Below, piece by piece: positions 12,720 through 25,203 of a stretch of DNA of 64,000 nucleotides (positions within the stretch are counted from its first letter, which is position 1; each line of letters opens with the position of its first letter). Both the position numbers and the translations under genes were made by a program. The notes beneath the pieces were generated by a model. That model saw only the letters and a list, made by a program, of their open reading frames with translations, did not search any database and was not told where the DNA came from. This DNA comes from Eulemur rufifrons (taxonomy: Eukaryota; Chordata; Mammalia; Primates; Lemuridae), in assembly GCF_041146395.1 (NCBI RefSeq), contig NC_090984.1, positions 85,819,114-85,883,113 of the forward strand, in the 5' to 3' direction.

Positions 12720-15165
12720 TATTGTGGAAGATAGTTGAAATGACATAGGTATAATTTGAGCTGGGTTTTGAAAGGTAAGTGAAGAAGGACAAGGTGAAGA
12801 TTTTTAGATTTTGTAGGGAGAAGGCGAAATGCTTTAAGTTGAGCTTTATAAAGTGGCTCCTTTGTTTGCCTGATTCAGAACCCATGGTAGCTTCTTATTG
12901 CTGATTTTGCCTATTTAGTTGTCTGCTGATCTTCTTCAGCTGGTTGTCCTTTATATTCTTCAAAAATCGTATCTAAAACTCCAGACATGAACCTGTTCCT
13001 ATATTGATCTTGGCAAATGGTTTAGGTGTTATTTAGACTCCTCACTCACTTTATCATAGTTACCTTTTCTTGTTAGTTGTTCCATCCAGGTATTTCTGTC
13101 TGCATTGACTTAATTTACTTTCATCTATTGAAAGTCATTTTAATTGGTCTCCTTGCCCTTTTTTTAACCTATCAATTGGGTTTTAAATTTTGATTTTTAT
13201 TTGTGGAAGTCCTAATTCAGATCTGCCCACTTTTGATAGTTTCTGTTCTTTGTTCATTTTCCAAATTCCCTCCTTTTTATGTATGTTGTAATCTATATCT
13301 GTTAAATACAGTATCTTTAGTCTTTAGAGAACTAAGTCTTTAGCTTGTTGGTGATGCCTCTCGCTAATGGTGGCTTATCATATTTTCTTATTTGGGGTTC
13401 TGGGCTCATATCTGGTAACAGTCTTTGAAAATCTTAAGGAGGCTGGCTTAGGAGAGAATTCCACAAAAGAGGATATGCACCAATTTGAGACCACATAAAT
13501 TTTTTGATTTGGCATATGCAAGATCATGCAAGTAATTTGGACCCTAAACCCGTTTAAGAAGAAACTCATGGATACCAATTTTTAGGAAACACCTGAGTAA
13601 AGGCAAAATCAGGACCAAAAGTAAAAACTCTTAACTTGCATTTTGTTGCTTCATTATATTGCTGTTCTCCAATCTGAAAATAATTTACTTTTACTCAGGA
13701 TATATCTGGAATATAACTTGCATACTTTATTTAAAGGTTAACAACTACACAATGCCTAATCTTTAATTTTAACAGGAGTAGTTCATAAAATATTGTAGAT
13801 ATTTCTTTTGTGGAATGGAATCTGACTTAATGATACTTGGCCACTAATGATAAACTTTTTTATCAGTGTACTTACAATAAATAAACCACTTTTTCTTTAA
13901 AAAAGATTAACTTATCCATTTAAAAACAACAGAAGATGTTATTGTGGGTTTAAAGGAAGGGAAACATTGTATGAATAGCGGCATGTTTGGAATGCAAAGT
14001 ATTTAGATTCTGTGTGATCAGATTACAGATGGATTTTTTTTTTACTTATGAACATTATTTTTACAAAGAACCTTTCCTTACAGCTACTCTTAGTAATATT
14101 TTAACTATATTATACATTGAATAAAGTTCTTTTAGGCTACTTAGAGAGTCTGTATATTTTTAGAAGGGGTATTCATTTAGTTATATAGACATTATTGATT
14201 TATGCAGGAACTTTTATGAAATTATGCATTCCTTGGTTGAAAACTACCTTTCTCTCAATTAAATTTTTTTTTCAAATGTGTGTGCTTGCTTGTATGTTTG
14301 GTGTACATCACTTGAAAAAAGACTTTCAGTTTTTTCAGTTTGTTCAGATTTAAGTCTTGAATTTTGATTTGTTAAATTTTTTCCTAATGGTTTTTTTGAG
14401 TGACCCCAACTGATGTAATTTTGTCAACTGAATAACAAAAAAAGTTTATAAAATTAGTTTTTGTGTCATTTGTTTTACATGCTCTTTTAGTTTGGAAAAA
14501 AAGGATAGAAGCAAGAGCAACTGAAACACTGTAGTAATAAGAACACAGAATTCCAAATTCTTACATTTACTTGAAATTTAATAGTATACTTCTCAAACTC
14601 CTTCAGTTTCTTCTTGTAATATGTAAGCAGTAATTCTTTATTTGTATTTTGTAAGCACCAGTTTTTATTTAAACTTTTAAAAGTGTAATCTTGTGCATTC
14701 AGGTTGGTTACTTAAATTGTTGTTTTAATATGGAAGAAACTGAAAGAGTTGAGAAATTAACTATATATTAAAATATTTGTAATCTTATTCCCTTCAAAAA
14801 TATAATCTCATTTTACTATATTGCCTCAGACTATGTGTGTATCTAATTTTTGTGCTCAACATAAATAACTTTTAGCCTTTTTGTTATGTATTTTGCTGTA
14901 TTACACAGTCTTAATTATTTTAAGTCGTGTGATGTTTCTGTAGATGTCCCACACTGAAATAGTTTCATTGTTTTACCATTGTATAATGGTGGTCTATCTT
15001 TATATTCTACTTTAACCTTCTTGGTTAAGTAGTTCTATTGAAATTCTAATAATTGCCCTAAATTTTTATATCACTTAAAATTTTAAGTTTTATGTATTAT
15101 ATTAATATAAGCAAATTGTGCCTTCTGAAAAGTTTACAAAATTTAACTCAATGATATAGTTCAGT
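12720..15165. other. AT-rich intronic stretch, mostly unassigned
   Basis: The part 13020-13330 is pyrimidine-rich and may be an old LINE. The rest has no recognised features. Short open frames at 12646-12885 and 13378-13578 on the minus strand show no family similarity that I recognise. Confidence 0.4.
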
Positions 15166-15167
15166 TT

Positions 15168-15985
15168 TTTCTTTTATTTTTAATTATTGTGGGTGCATAA
15201 GTGTATATATTTATGGGGTACAAGTCATGTTTTGCTACAGACACATATAGTGTGTAATGATCAAATCAGGATAATTGGGGTATCCATCGCCTCAAACATT
15301 TATTATTTCTTTATGTTAGGAACATTCTGATTCCATGCTTTAAAATAACTAAAAGTATACCATAGATTATGGTTGACTGTTTATCCTGTTGTGCTATCAA
15401 ATACTAGACCTCATTTCAGCTATTTTTGCACTCATTAATCCTCTGCACCTTGTCACCCCTCCCCACTACCTCTCCCACCATCATTATACTATCTATTTCT
15501 ATGAGTTTAATTTTTTTATTAATAACTTTTCGTTCCCACTGATGAGTGAGAATATACTAAATTTGTCTTTTTGCCCCTGGCTTATTTCACTTAACATAAT
15601 GTCCTTCAGTTCCACCCATGTTACTGTAAATGACAGGATTTCATTCCTTTTTGTGTCTGAATAATATTCTATTGTGTATATGTACCACATTTTCTTTATC
15701 CATTCATCTATTGATGGACACTTGGGTTGTTTCCAAATCTTGGCTATTGTTTAATAGTGCTGTAATAACCATGCGGGTGCAGATATCTGTTTGATAATGG
15801 ATTTTCTTTCTTTTGGATATATACCCAGCAGTAGGATTGCTGGATCGTGTGGTAGTTCAGATTTTAATTTTTTGAGGAACTGCCATGCTGTTCTCCATAG
15901 TGGCTGTATTAATTTACATTCCCACTAACAATGCAGGAGGGTTCCCCTTTCTCTGCATCCTCACCAGCGTTCTAGCATTTGTTAC
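15168..15985 (-). mobile_element. L1 LINE 3' end, reversed, 5'-truncated
   Basis: The + strand starts in the reversed 3'UTR (GGGTGCATAAGTGTATATAT, TATGGGGTACAAGTCATGTT) and runs into the end of ORF2. On the minus strand 15690-15499 encodes MWYIYTIEYYSDTKRNEI, the conserved ORF2 tail motif, with no long open frame. It continues with TTCTTTATCCATTCATCTAT and GGATATATACCCAGCAGTAG. Looks like an L1MA-type element. Confidence 0.88.
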
Positions 15986-16176
15986 TTGTAGCTCAATTTT
16001 TGTATGAACAAATGTAAGTTATAGAAGGGTGAGTAAATAGAATTTTAAAACCAACATCAGTAATACGAACTCTGATGAAACACAGAACTTACTATTTTTC
16101 CATACTGTTAACTTATTATAATTATTATTTTTGGAGTTCTTTAGGTGCAGGGCAGGAATGCAAACTCATTCAAGAG

Positions 16177-16340
16177 CAGGGTTTTTAACCTTGGATCTAT
16201 ACATACTCTTCAGGGAATCTAGAAACCTTCAGAGATAGTAGGTAAACCTTGGTATGTATACATTTTCTTTGAGAAAGAGGCTATCTCATCAGTTTTTTGA
16301 AGGATTTATGTCTGAGTAAAAGATACAAGGCACTGGTGTG
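16177..16340 (+). mobile_element. Probable hAT-Charlie-type fragment
   Basis: CAGGGTTTTTAACCTTGGAT, then TCTAGAAACCTTCAGAGATA and a GAGAAAGAGGCTATCTC core, recalls a common non-autonomous hAT family. The right terminus is eroded. Confidence 0.45.
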
Positions 16341-16890
16341 GAATGTGATTTGAGAATAGTTAGGGCTTGATTTCTTACCATTCCATAGATATTTCTCTCC
16401 TGGTTCACTTGACAGAGAAATCCTGTTTACCACCACTGGCTGTTTATTGCATTCAGATTGGAATCTATTAAGATTTATGTGTGGTTAGGTTAAAAGGTGA
16501 TTAATATTACAAAGGGCATGTGATAATATGGAAGAAATCATTAACATTGGTGATTTTTGCTAACTCATCTCAAAACCTGAGCTCAACAAACATATATTGA
16601 ATTGTATACTGTGGACTTAGAAATGAGGTCATTACAATTTTCTGTCACCTAGAGCTAAATTAACTTTGTCTCAACCTCTCTTTCCCCTTCCTTTTATTTT
16701 TCAATTGTGCCTCCCCTGCCCTCCGTGTTTGCTCTTCCCTGAATTTCCCTCAATATCATTACCAATTCCCTTTTGCCTCCTTTTTTCCTCTTTATATAAT
16801 TCTGATGCCTATGGGTATAATGTGAACCTGAGGTATATTAATTGGTATTGTAGTATTTATTCATTAAACACTGATTTTGCCCCCCCCCCC

Positions 16891-17210
16891 TTTTTTTTTT
16901 GAAACAGAGTCTCGCTCTGTTGCCTGGGCTAGAGTGCCGTGGCATCAGCCTAGCTCACAGCAACCTCAAGCTCAAGGGATCCTCCTGCCTCAGCCTCTCG
17001 AGTAGCTGGGCCTACAGGCGTGCGCCACCATGCCCAGCTAATTTTTTCTATATATATTTTTAGTTGTCCGTATAATTTCTTTCTATTTTTTTATAGAGAC
17101 GGGGTCCCGCTCTAGCTTGGGCTGGTCTCGAACTCCTGAGCTCAAGCAATCCTCCCGCTTTGGCCTCCCAGAGTGCTAGGATTTACAGGCGTGAGCCACC
17201 ATGCCTGGCC
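16891..17210 (-). mobile_element. Alu SINE, strepsirrhine-type, slightly shortened
   Basis: A reversed Alu after a C10/T10 run. It lacks about 15 bases after CAACCTCAAG and contains the TTTTTAGTTGTCCGTATAAT block. It ends ATGCCTGGCC. Confidence 0.92.
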
Positions 17211-17394
17211 ATGCCATTTTTAAAAAATAAACAAGGAATGAACATTTTATGAATTTCTCTTAAAGTTTAAAATACTAAGGCAAGCGAGATTGCACCCATT
17301 ATTCTGGCACAACTCTTTAGTTATTGAACTTATATATAAAATGTTTTGATCATACAAGTAAAATGATTGTTACTTTTTAGCAGCAATGAATTTA

Positions 17395-17605
17395 ACACAA
17401 AGTCTTAGTATTTATAGTTTTAATAACTGTATTTTGAATTGATATTTGCTATTGTAAACCATTCTGATGTTGGATGTTTTATGTCTTTTTTCAGTTTTTA
17501 TGTAATGTTGCTATGAACATCTTTATGTGCTTTTCTTGCAAATAAATTTCTTGGGATAAAGGATTAGGATCATTGGGTTAAAAGAATGCAAACATTTGAG
17601 GTTCA
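17395..17605 (-). mobile_element. Old L1 fragment, reversed
   Basis: GTAATGTTGCTATGAACATC and TTCTTGGGATAAAGGATTAG resemble the reversed 3' part of ORF2 in old L1 elements. Confidence 0.5.
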
Positions 17606-18387
17606 TCTAGATGCAGAATGAACTCAACTGAAGAGGAGTTGAATTGTGTGAAGGGAATCTTAAGAAAATCCAAAGACAGGAAGCATGATTCCTTCAGGCC
17701 TGATATGGGACCTGGAAAAGGAAACTAGCAAATCATCAGAACATTTGAGGAATCACTCTTTCAGAGTTCTGGTGGTCTCCTAGCCTCTCTTCTCCTGACC
17801 ATTTGCTTTTTTTCCCTTTTCTGTACAGGTGAACTGGCTCTGCTTGATTATAGATTCTGCTCTCGAAGACCTAGGCTTGCACTGGGCTGCAGCTTGCTGT
17901 TCATCAGGCTTTTTTAACTTTGACTTGTCCTCTTTTTTTCAGCTTCTGTGGTTACTGCTAAGTACCTTAGCCTTTCTTTTTGTTCTTCAAAGCAAAAATT
18001 TGAACCATTCCAACTCTTGTTTTGTCTTTTTCCCTCCCCCAACTCCCCAGTTAAGTTGAATAGGCTGTGTATCCTGTGGATGCTATGTTATAAAAAAATT
18101 CTTTGTTCTTTAGAAGCATTCCTGGTTGATTACCAACACTTAGGCACAGTAAGATATGTCTGATCAATTTAAAACCTGGATAGTTCGTGTTAACATGAGT
18201 TATCAGGGAAATAATTCTTTAAAGTGTCTTTTAGTGTTTGGTTAGCACATGATTCCTTTTCCCCTTCAACTTGTTAAAACCTGTCTTAGTAAGTCCAGGG
18301 TTGTGTTAATGCTATTTTGAAAAATGCTTTTGGAAGTATGAATTGTTATTTCAATTAGAAAGATTGATGATATGCCTGTTGAACTAG
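17606..18387. other. Intronic stretch, nothing recognised
   Basis: It contains pyrimidine-rich segments around 17765-18050 with overlapping short frames. No exon borders fit a gene. Confidence 0.4.
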
Positions 18388-18621
18388 TTATTTCTTGTAT
18401 TTTTGGGGGATTGATTCTGGGAACCCGTATGCCCAAATCTGAGCATACTGAAGTCCCACAATTGGCCCTGCAGAACCTGAGTATATGTAGTAAAGTAGGT
18501 TTTCCATATAAGTGGGTTTTGCATGCACCGAATACTGTATTTTCAACAGCATTTGGTTGAAAAAAATTTGTGTATAAGTGGAGCATCTCAGTTCAAACCT
18601 GTGTTGTTCAAGGGTCAACTG
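18388..18621. mobile_element. Second Tigger/mariner-type element, inverted relative to 3438-3621
   Basis: It ends GTGTTGTTCAAGGGTCAACTG followed by TA, the reverse complement of the left end of the 3438 element. The left part has GGGGGATTGATTCTGGGAACC, matching the other end. The left terminus itself is decayed. Confidence 0.7.
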
Positions 18622-20179
18622 TACTTTGTTCTCAGGTTCCATTTCTGGCTATGTTTCAGACTTGGGTCATTGCTGGTATAACTTGAAAGGATTATGCTCT
18701 GCATTTTAAAATGGGATGTAAATTAATTGAAAGACAAAGTTAAATTTAATGAGCTCAAGTTGATTATGCTAACAATGTAAGATTTCTATTCTGTCTGTCT
18801 TGGCATTTAACAAAGATAAGTGTGCATAGCTTTATTTTGTTTTGTAAAATTCATGAGTTCTGTTAAGAATGGTTCTGGTGAAGTTTTATATTCAATAAAC
18901 TCAGATTTATCCAGCTTAAACTCAGATGTTTGCCAGGGTCTAAAATAATTAGAATGATTCTGTTTAGATGGAATTTGATTTCTTTAATCATTATCTATAA
19001 GACTCTTCAAGACAATGAAAACTTAAAAAACTCTCAGATTTATTTGTATATTAAAAGTATAAAAGTTAACTGTAATTTGCTTTATGCCAAACATGTCCTG
19101 TTATTTAATTACATGTGCATCACACGCCTTGCCTTTTTCTACAACAGATTTAACATAGAATACAAGCTACTTTTATGTGGCTTATACATGTTTATAAAAA
19201 CATTGATTACCTAGAATCTAGACATCAGAGTCATTTTTACTTTGAGATTTAATTTTAGCAGAAACTACCGTTCAGGTGAGGGATATAATATATATATTCT
19301 AGGCAGATCTGGGTAGTCAGATCATACCTTTTTTTCCCCAGTAGCTATTGGTTTAATCCTAAATGTAGGGCTGATGGTTCTATTGATGAGACAAAGCCTT
19401 TTTTTTTTTTTTTTAGCATTTGGGCTAGGATGGCTAGCCTTGCTTTTGCAGTGTAACTTGTGTCTGCAGTATAGGATACCTTGGAAAAAATTTAGAAAAT
19501 CATCTAATGTGTATTTTATTTTAGTGCCGAACGCCACAGTCTAATGTTTTGATTTGATTTTGACTTTATTATATTTCCATATCCTTGTATATCACCATAT
19601 CATGAGGCTATTAGTCACTGCAGTAAAGATGTTAGAAGTCTGTGAATGGCCTTAAATTTCTAAGTGAAGGAATGAACGACGTTTTCTTCCTTTTTTTTTT
19701 TTTTTTTTTTTTTTGCTTTTAAGAGTATGGTACTTTTAATGGATATCCAGTGAGCCAGTCAGTTGCTAATAGTTAATACCTCTTAATTTTCACATATGAT
19801 AGTATTCATCAACATTATACAATAAAAGGAAAAAAGCTAGCTATTAATAAAGTTATCAGAAATGGATATTTGTGGGGGGGGGAAATGTGATGAACATTGA
19901 AGTTTTTTCCCTCTCATTAGGATCTTTTCACATGATTAAAAAATGGAAGGATATGTTACAGTCACTCTTTCTAGTTACTGTTTTTCTTTTGTACTATATT
20001 TGAATTGTAGTTGGCAGAGTAATCAAGAATGTGATTTAAGCAACTAACCTGTTTAGATTTGTAGATCAGGTTAGATTAGATCTAAAATGCCACTTGAAAG
20101 AGCATGGGTTTTGAGTTTCATGTTTATAAGACTGACAGCTTCTTTTTTGTTTTTTTGCTCTCCCCTCCCCGCCATTTAG
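18622..20179. other. Intronic stretch upstream of the start-codon exon
   Basis: No gene seen. Poly-T tracts lie at about 19399-19414 and 19691-19714, and a G run at 19874-19881. The last 50 bases form the pyrimidine tract of the c1 acceptor. Confidence 0.5.
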
Positions 20180-20732
20180 GTTTTATAGGATCACATTAAC
20201 AAAAGCACCATGGAGTTTTATGAGTCAACGTATTTTATTGTCCTTATTCCTTCAGTAGTTATTACAGTAATTTTCCTCTTCTTCTGGCTTTTCATGAAAG
20301 AAACATTATATGATGAAGTTCTTGAAAAACAGAAAAGAGAACAAAAACTTATTCCTACCAAAACAGATAAAAAGAAGGCAGAAAAGAAAAAGAATAAAAG
20401 GAAAGAAATCCAGAATGGGAACCTCCATGAATCTGATTCTGAGAGTGTACCTCGGGACTTTAAATTATCTGATGCTTTGGCTGTAGAAGATGAGAAAGTT
20501 ATACCTGTTCCATTGAATGTGGTTGAAACCTCAAGTAGTGTTAGGGAAAGAAAGAAGAAGGAAAAGAAACAAAAACCTGTAGTTGAAGAGCAGGTCATCA
20601 AAGAAAGTGATACATCAAAGATTCCTGGCAAAAAAGTAGAACCTGTCCCAGTTACTAAACAGCCTACCCCGCCCTCTGAAGCAGCTGCCTCAAAGAAGAA
20701 ACCAGGACAGAAGAAGTCTAAAAATGGAAGCG
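20180..20732 (+). CDS. KTN1: KTN1 coding exon c1: start codon, membrane anchor, Lys-rich region (residues 1-174)
   Basis: The acceptor follows a long pyrimidine tract (20130-20175) ending CATTTAG at 20179; a second AG at 20187-20188 could also be used. Either way the ATG at 20210 lies in this exon, in a strong Kozak context (A at -3, G at +4). The protein begins MEFYEST and runs into a hydrophobic helix at about residues 8-29 (VLIPSVVITVIFLFFWLF), a signal-anchor typical of kinectin and p180. Basic stretches such as KKKAEKKKNKRKE follow, then a Pro/Lys segment (about 145-174) ending KKSKNGS. The donor is CG|GTATTG at 20733, a weak site. Coding starts at 20210; 20180-20209 is 5'UTR. The first coding exon leaves phase 1. 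Confidence 0.96.
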
Positions 20733-21124
20733 GTATTGTAATCTATTTAATATTATTGAATGATTATATTTCTTTTAATAACTTTAGAGCTTTGAAATTT
20801 GAATATTTTGTTAGGTGTGTACATAAAATGTTAAATATTGAGTCTGAAACCAAGATGATGATTTTCACTGTGTGTTTGCTTTCATTAACATTAATTGCTG
20901 ATAGAAATTAGTATTGATCATGAAACAGCACTTTTAAAACAACTTCATATTATAAATATGGAAAAGATCTTCAATACAAATTTATAAAATCCAGCTTTGG
21001 CTGTTTTACTAAAACCACTAAGGACTTGTAAATTATCAGCAGTTAGGAACTTCTACATTTATTTCAACCAACACTTTCTAATCAATATGATATTAAAGAT
21101 GAAAAGATAAAATCAGATATAATT
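20733..21124. other. Start of intron c1, AT-rich, nothing recognised
   Basis: The c1 frame stays open into the intron to a stop at 20909-20911. No repeat assigned. Confidence 0.5.
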
Positions 21125-22268
21125 TTTCACCCTCAATTGATTTGTTTTGCAAACATTTATCATATGTCTGCTTTATGCTAGGCATTATTTTAGGTGCTAG
21201 GGCTATAGAGATGAATAGTTCATTTTCAGGATAATCACATGCTAGCTGTAGACACAAACATAAATAGGTCATTATAATATAAAAATTTTAGTATATGATC
21301 TGGGTATGTCTAAACTAGGAATTCTAAGATAGGCCACTTAGAGCATGTAATGTCAAAAATTAATTTTAAATTTTGGTACTAGCTAGGTTTTTTGAGTGGA
21401 TGGAGAGGGATGGGATGGGCTATTCAAGGGAGAGGGGTTAATAGATACAGTGGAAAGGACCTGAGAAATGATGTGGTGATATATGAAACTATAAAGAGTT
21501 TGCTTTGTATGAAAGGACTTGTGTATACTAGTAAGTCATTTGTGTGTCTTAACTTGTTGAGGGTTAAATTGATCATAGCTAGGATTATAGCTAGGAAAAT
21601 ACCACACATTTTCATGGAGAAGGACATGTAAGCCAGTAACAAAGTGTAATTCATGTAGATGTACAAAGTATAGCAGAAATGCAGAAGCCAGAGCAGCTAC
21701 TACTACTTACGGGGTCAGGGGATGAAAGGCTTTACAGAGGAGGCAGTGTCTGAGTTGGGTGTTTGAGACTTAATCACTTCACTAAGTGGATAGTGCAGTC
21801 TCGTCGTACGTTGGCAGAATATGTGTAAAGGCACGGCGTACAAGAGTACAGTGTATCGTTAAGCCATGAAATACGAGGTAGGGAGTAGTAGAGAACAAAG
21901 CTGAAAAGATAGCAGTGGCTAGATCATGGTAGCTTTTGTATACAGTGCTAAGGAACTGGAACTTCTTAGGTTAGCCATTGTTGAAGATTTTCAGATGTTA
22001 GTTACATGGTCAGATTTCTGTTTTAGAAAGATGCCTTTTGCAGAATTTGCAAGGACAGATACCATGGGGCAGTATCTGATGTAAGACTAGTTAAGAGATT
22101 GTTATAGTTTTCCAAAGTTAAGATGTGGACCTGAACTATGAAAGAAATAGAAGAAATAAAAAGCAGGTATATAAAGAAAGAATGACATGACTAACCTCAT
22201 TATATAGGGGTATGGCAGATAAAGGAGAAGATAGGATCAAAGCTCATCTCCTAAGTTCTAAGTTAGGT

Positions 22269-22586
22269 CAGGGTTGGCAAACTGCAACCTATGAGCCAAA
22301 TCTGGCCCACTTCTTTTTTTTACACCCACAAGCCAAGAATAGTTTTTACATTTTAAGTGGTTAGGACAAAAATTAAAAGAATAATATTTTGAGAAATGTA
22401 GAAATCATAAGTCATATCTCAGTGTCCATGACATGTTTTTTTAATGCAGCCACATTCATTCGTTTGTGTACTTCTATGTCTGGCCATCATGCTGCAGTGG
22501 CAGAGTTGTGACAGAGTCCATATGGCCTGTAAAGCCTAAAGTTTTTTACTCTCTGGCTCTTTACAGAAAATGTTTGCCAACCTCTG
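22269..22586 (+). mobile_element. hAT-Charlie-type non-autonomous transposon, 318 bp
   Basis: The ends are CAGGGTTGGCAAACTGCAAC and TTTGCCAACCTCTG, matching inverted repeats. The interior has GAGCCAAATCTGGCCCAC, GGCAGAGTTGTGACAGAGTC and CATATGGCCTGTAAAGCCTA, typical of a widespread mammalian family. No clear 8-bp duplication remains. Confidence 0.8.
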
Positions 22587-22917
22587 ATTGGTAGTAATAA
22601 AGGAAATACTGGAGAGAGACTGGATGTATATGGGGAGGAGAACACTTTCAGTTTGTATTTCAGATGCCTATGGGGCCATCTACATAGGTGCACTAGGATA
22701 TGTAAGTGCAGAGGATTGAGTCTGGAATGTAGATTCAGAAACCTTAAGCATGAAGGTAGTAGTTGAAGTCATGGGTGTAGATGAGATCATCCAAGGGAAG
22801 TATTTAAATTGGAGACATAACCCTACGAAGTACCAGTACTCAGTAGAAGCAGCTCATAAAGGAGATGTGCAAAGGAATGTCCCAAGTGTAAGAAGAGAAT
22901 TATGAGAGCTGATAGAG

Positions 22918-23150
22918 TTTTTTATTTTTTTATTGAAAAATACATACAGCATGAAATTTACCATTGTAACCATTAAGTGTACAGTTACTTTCATCTTCCC
23001 AACTGAAACTCTGTACTCATTAAATACTAGTTCCCCATTTTCCCTTCCTCCAGCCTGTCTTTATGATTATGGCTATTCTAGGAACCTGATATAAGTGGAA
23101 TCATACAATATTTGTCCTTTTGTGACTGGCATATTTCATTTAGCATAATG
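22918..23150 (-). mobile_element. Old L1 3' fragment, reversed, nested
   Basis: TTATTGAAAAATACATACAG, CCATTAAGTGTACAGTTACT and GAATCATACAATATTTGTCC are reversed L1 3' sequence. It lies inside the L2-type repeat. Confidence 0.7.
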
Positions 23151-23686
23151 GAGAAAAGAAAATTTTAAGAAGGATGGACCAACAGTTTATATAAAGCGCT
23201 AAATAGTAGTCATATAAGGATTAATGGGTGTTATTTGTAGAATGTGGCATTTGGGACACTGGAGACCTGAATTAATCCCTTGATGGACTGGAAGAGATAA
23301 AAATCAGGTTGCAGTTAGTTGAGGAATGATTGATATAAAAGGAACTACAGAGTATTCTGTTGTCAGTGTAGAAGGAAATGGGTGTGGGATGCTGGGAATT
23401 ACAGTAGTGGGGAAGGGTTTTATTTTTTAAGATGATAGAGACTTGACCATGCCTATAGGCAGTAGGGTTGGAAGTGGATGAGGAATTGGGGTATGAAGGA
23501 GCAAGAATGTTGAAGAGGTGGTGTAGTGGAGTAAGAAAGATAGAATGATAAGTTATTGATGAGAGAGTAATACATCAGACTTCAAAATTTTAGTAGTAAA
23601 GCATTCTGGGAATTATTAATAATTATATCTTTTCTGATGTGTTCATTGTTTGTTGTAATGATTTTTTTCATTTATGTTTGATAAAG

Positions 23687-23824
23687 ATGACCAGGATAAA
23701 AAGGTGGAAACTCTCACAGGACCTTCAAAAAAGCAAGAAGTATTACCCCTCCATCAAGAGACTAAACAAGAAAGTGGATCAGGAAAGAAGAAAATTTCAT
23801 CAAAGAAACAAAAGACAGAAAATG
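23687..23824 (+). CDS. KTN1: KTN1 coding exon c2 (residues 175-220)
   Basis: The acceptor is GATAAAG|AT with a poor pyrimidine tract and the donor is AATG|GTAAGA. The 138-nt exon enters and leaves in phase 1, so it could be skipped without a frameshift. The peptide begins DDQDKKVETL and ends KQKTEN. It is hydrophilic, rich in Lys, Gln and Ser, and continues the basic cytosolic linker after the membrane anchor. Confidence 0.93.
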
Positions 23825-25203
23825 GTAAGATGTATAGATATGTATTTTATAAATGCTAATTCTAGAGAAGTACACTGGGACAAGGGCCCTGGAGACCTTA
23901 CATGCTCTTTAATTCCTGGTATTAATGTGTACTATAACAACTTGTAATACTAATGTAAGTCTAAAATTCTCTTTAGCCTTATGGCTTTGTAGTGCCTTGA
24001 CAGATGGGCAGAATGTAAGTTTGAGATGAAAAAGTTTATCTGAAATTTAAAAAGGGCAGAGCATTTATAAATATTCTCATTCTTAACTCAGTTTTGAAAA
24101 AAATAATGTAAATAGTGTACAAACTGTAGAAGAAAAATATTCCTGAAATATTTGTACTTTTTAATATCACTTAAAGATTATGCTTGAGGGCATTAGCTAG
24201 ATCTTGCATTACCCTGTATTTCCAATTATTTTTTAAATGAAATTTGCGTGTGTATAAAATAAGCATCCAATTACAAGTGATGGAATAGTCTTAGGTGTTC
24301 AGAATTTTCCAGGGTATGGAATGGCTATGAAATTTGTGTAGATTAAACAACAGTAATTCCCAAATAGTACAGGTCTGTGGTATCAGTTGGTAATAGAAAA
24401 TAGTAAACTTGGAAAGGGAAAAGGTGAAATTCTATTATTGGCATTAAAGTTATGACATACCAATCAGGTATAAGAGAAATATTGCCTGAATATATTTGGT
24501 AAAATTAAATATTATCAGTTTTAACTAAAAGAAAAGAACTACATAGGCACAAAAGCTCTTTAAGTAGGAAGTTAGAGAAATGTTCATTTGGGCATGGAAG
24601 TTTGTATCTCTAACCAATGGACATCAGGCTTATTGTTCAGACTCTGAGTTCTTCCCAATAAAATTAGGAACAAAATAAGGAGGCTTCCTTCCTCCAATTT
24701 TAATGTTATTCTGGAAGTTTTGGCAAATACAGTAGATGTGGGATGGAAATTAGGGCATAACAATTAGAAACGAGAAGCTATCTGCAAAACATAATGACTT
24801 ATTTTTGTTCTTAGCAAGTGCAAAGAAATTAATTAAAAATTATCAACTGCAGTAAGAATTCAGTAGAGTACCAACATAAATAAAAATTATTTTCCTGGAG
24901 CACAATCAAATGGGAATGGGTTCTTATGTTAGAACAAAAACATGAGAATGAAGGCTATTTCAGAAGTTTTCAGACACTGTTATGAGATATGCTGCACATT
25001 TTTAGATGACTTAAATGATTTACTGCAAAATAAGAATATTGAACTGCTATTGTGAAATAGGAATTTAAAACCAATTTGAGGTAGTAATAGAGATTTGAAA
25101 ATAACTGCATTTGTCATTAAATTTAAGTGTGCTTTTATGTTGTTTAATAACTCTGATTTTAAAAACCCCGAGTAATTATGATTTTGTTGAACTTAAATTG
25201 CAG
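23825..25203 (+). other. KTN1: Intron c2, with a sense-oriented old L1 piece
   Basis: About 24640-24930 resembles old L1 ORF2 in sense direction (TTCTGGAAGTTTTGGCAAAT, AGAAGCTATCTGCAAAACAT). Nothing else recognised. Confidence 0.5.

Larger units (their letters stand above)
1..20179 (+). other. KTN1: 5'UTR intron of KTN1 (or upstream flank), no coding exon
   Basis: There is no exon, CpG island, TATA-like core or RNA gene that I can support. The stretch is AT-rich and seeded with old L1, L2, hAT and Alu repeats listed separately. In human KTN1 the non-coding first exon lies far upstream of the ATG exon, so this is inferred to be intronic. All five Alus in it lie antisense to KTN1. Confidence 0.7.
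21125..23560 (-). mobile_element. Old L2-type repeat, reversed, with nested insertions
   Basis: It opens with the reversed L2 3' end (CAAACATTTATCATATGTCT, TGCTAGGCATTATTTTAGGT). A purine-rich body follows with motifs such as GTCAGATTTCTGTTTTAGAA that recur in other old copies. The body is interrupted by a hAT element (22269-22586) and an L1 piece (about 22918-23150). Whether the whole body belongs to L2 or to a second old family I cannot settle. Confidence 0.5.

Noticed and set aside
15389..15690. Overlapping open frames on both strands
   Set aside because: They come from a reversed, truncated L1; the minus frame is a fragment of the ORF2 tail.
1..20179. Possible KTN1 promoter or CpG island
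   Set aside because: CpG dinucleotides occur almost only inside Alus; no GC-rich unmethylated-type island was seen.
20218..20631. 137-codon minus-strand frame
   Set aside because: It is the antisense shadow of KTN1 exon c1, caused by its A/G-rich coding strand.
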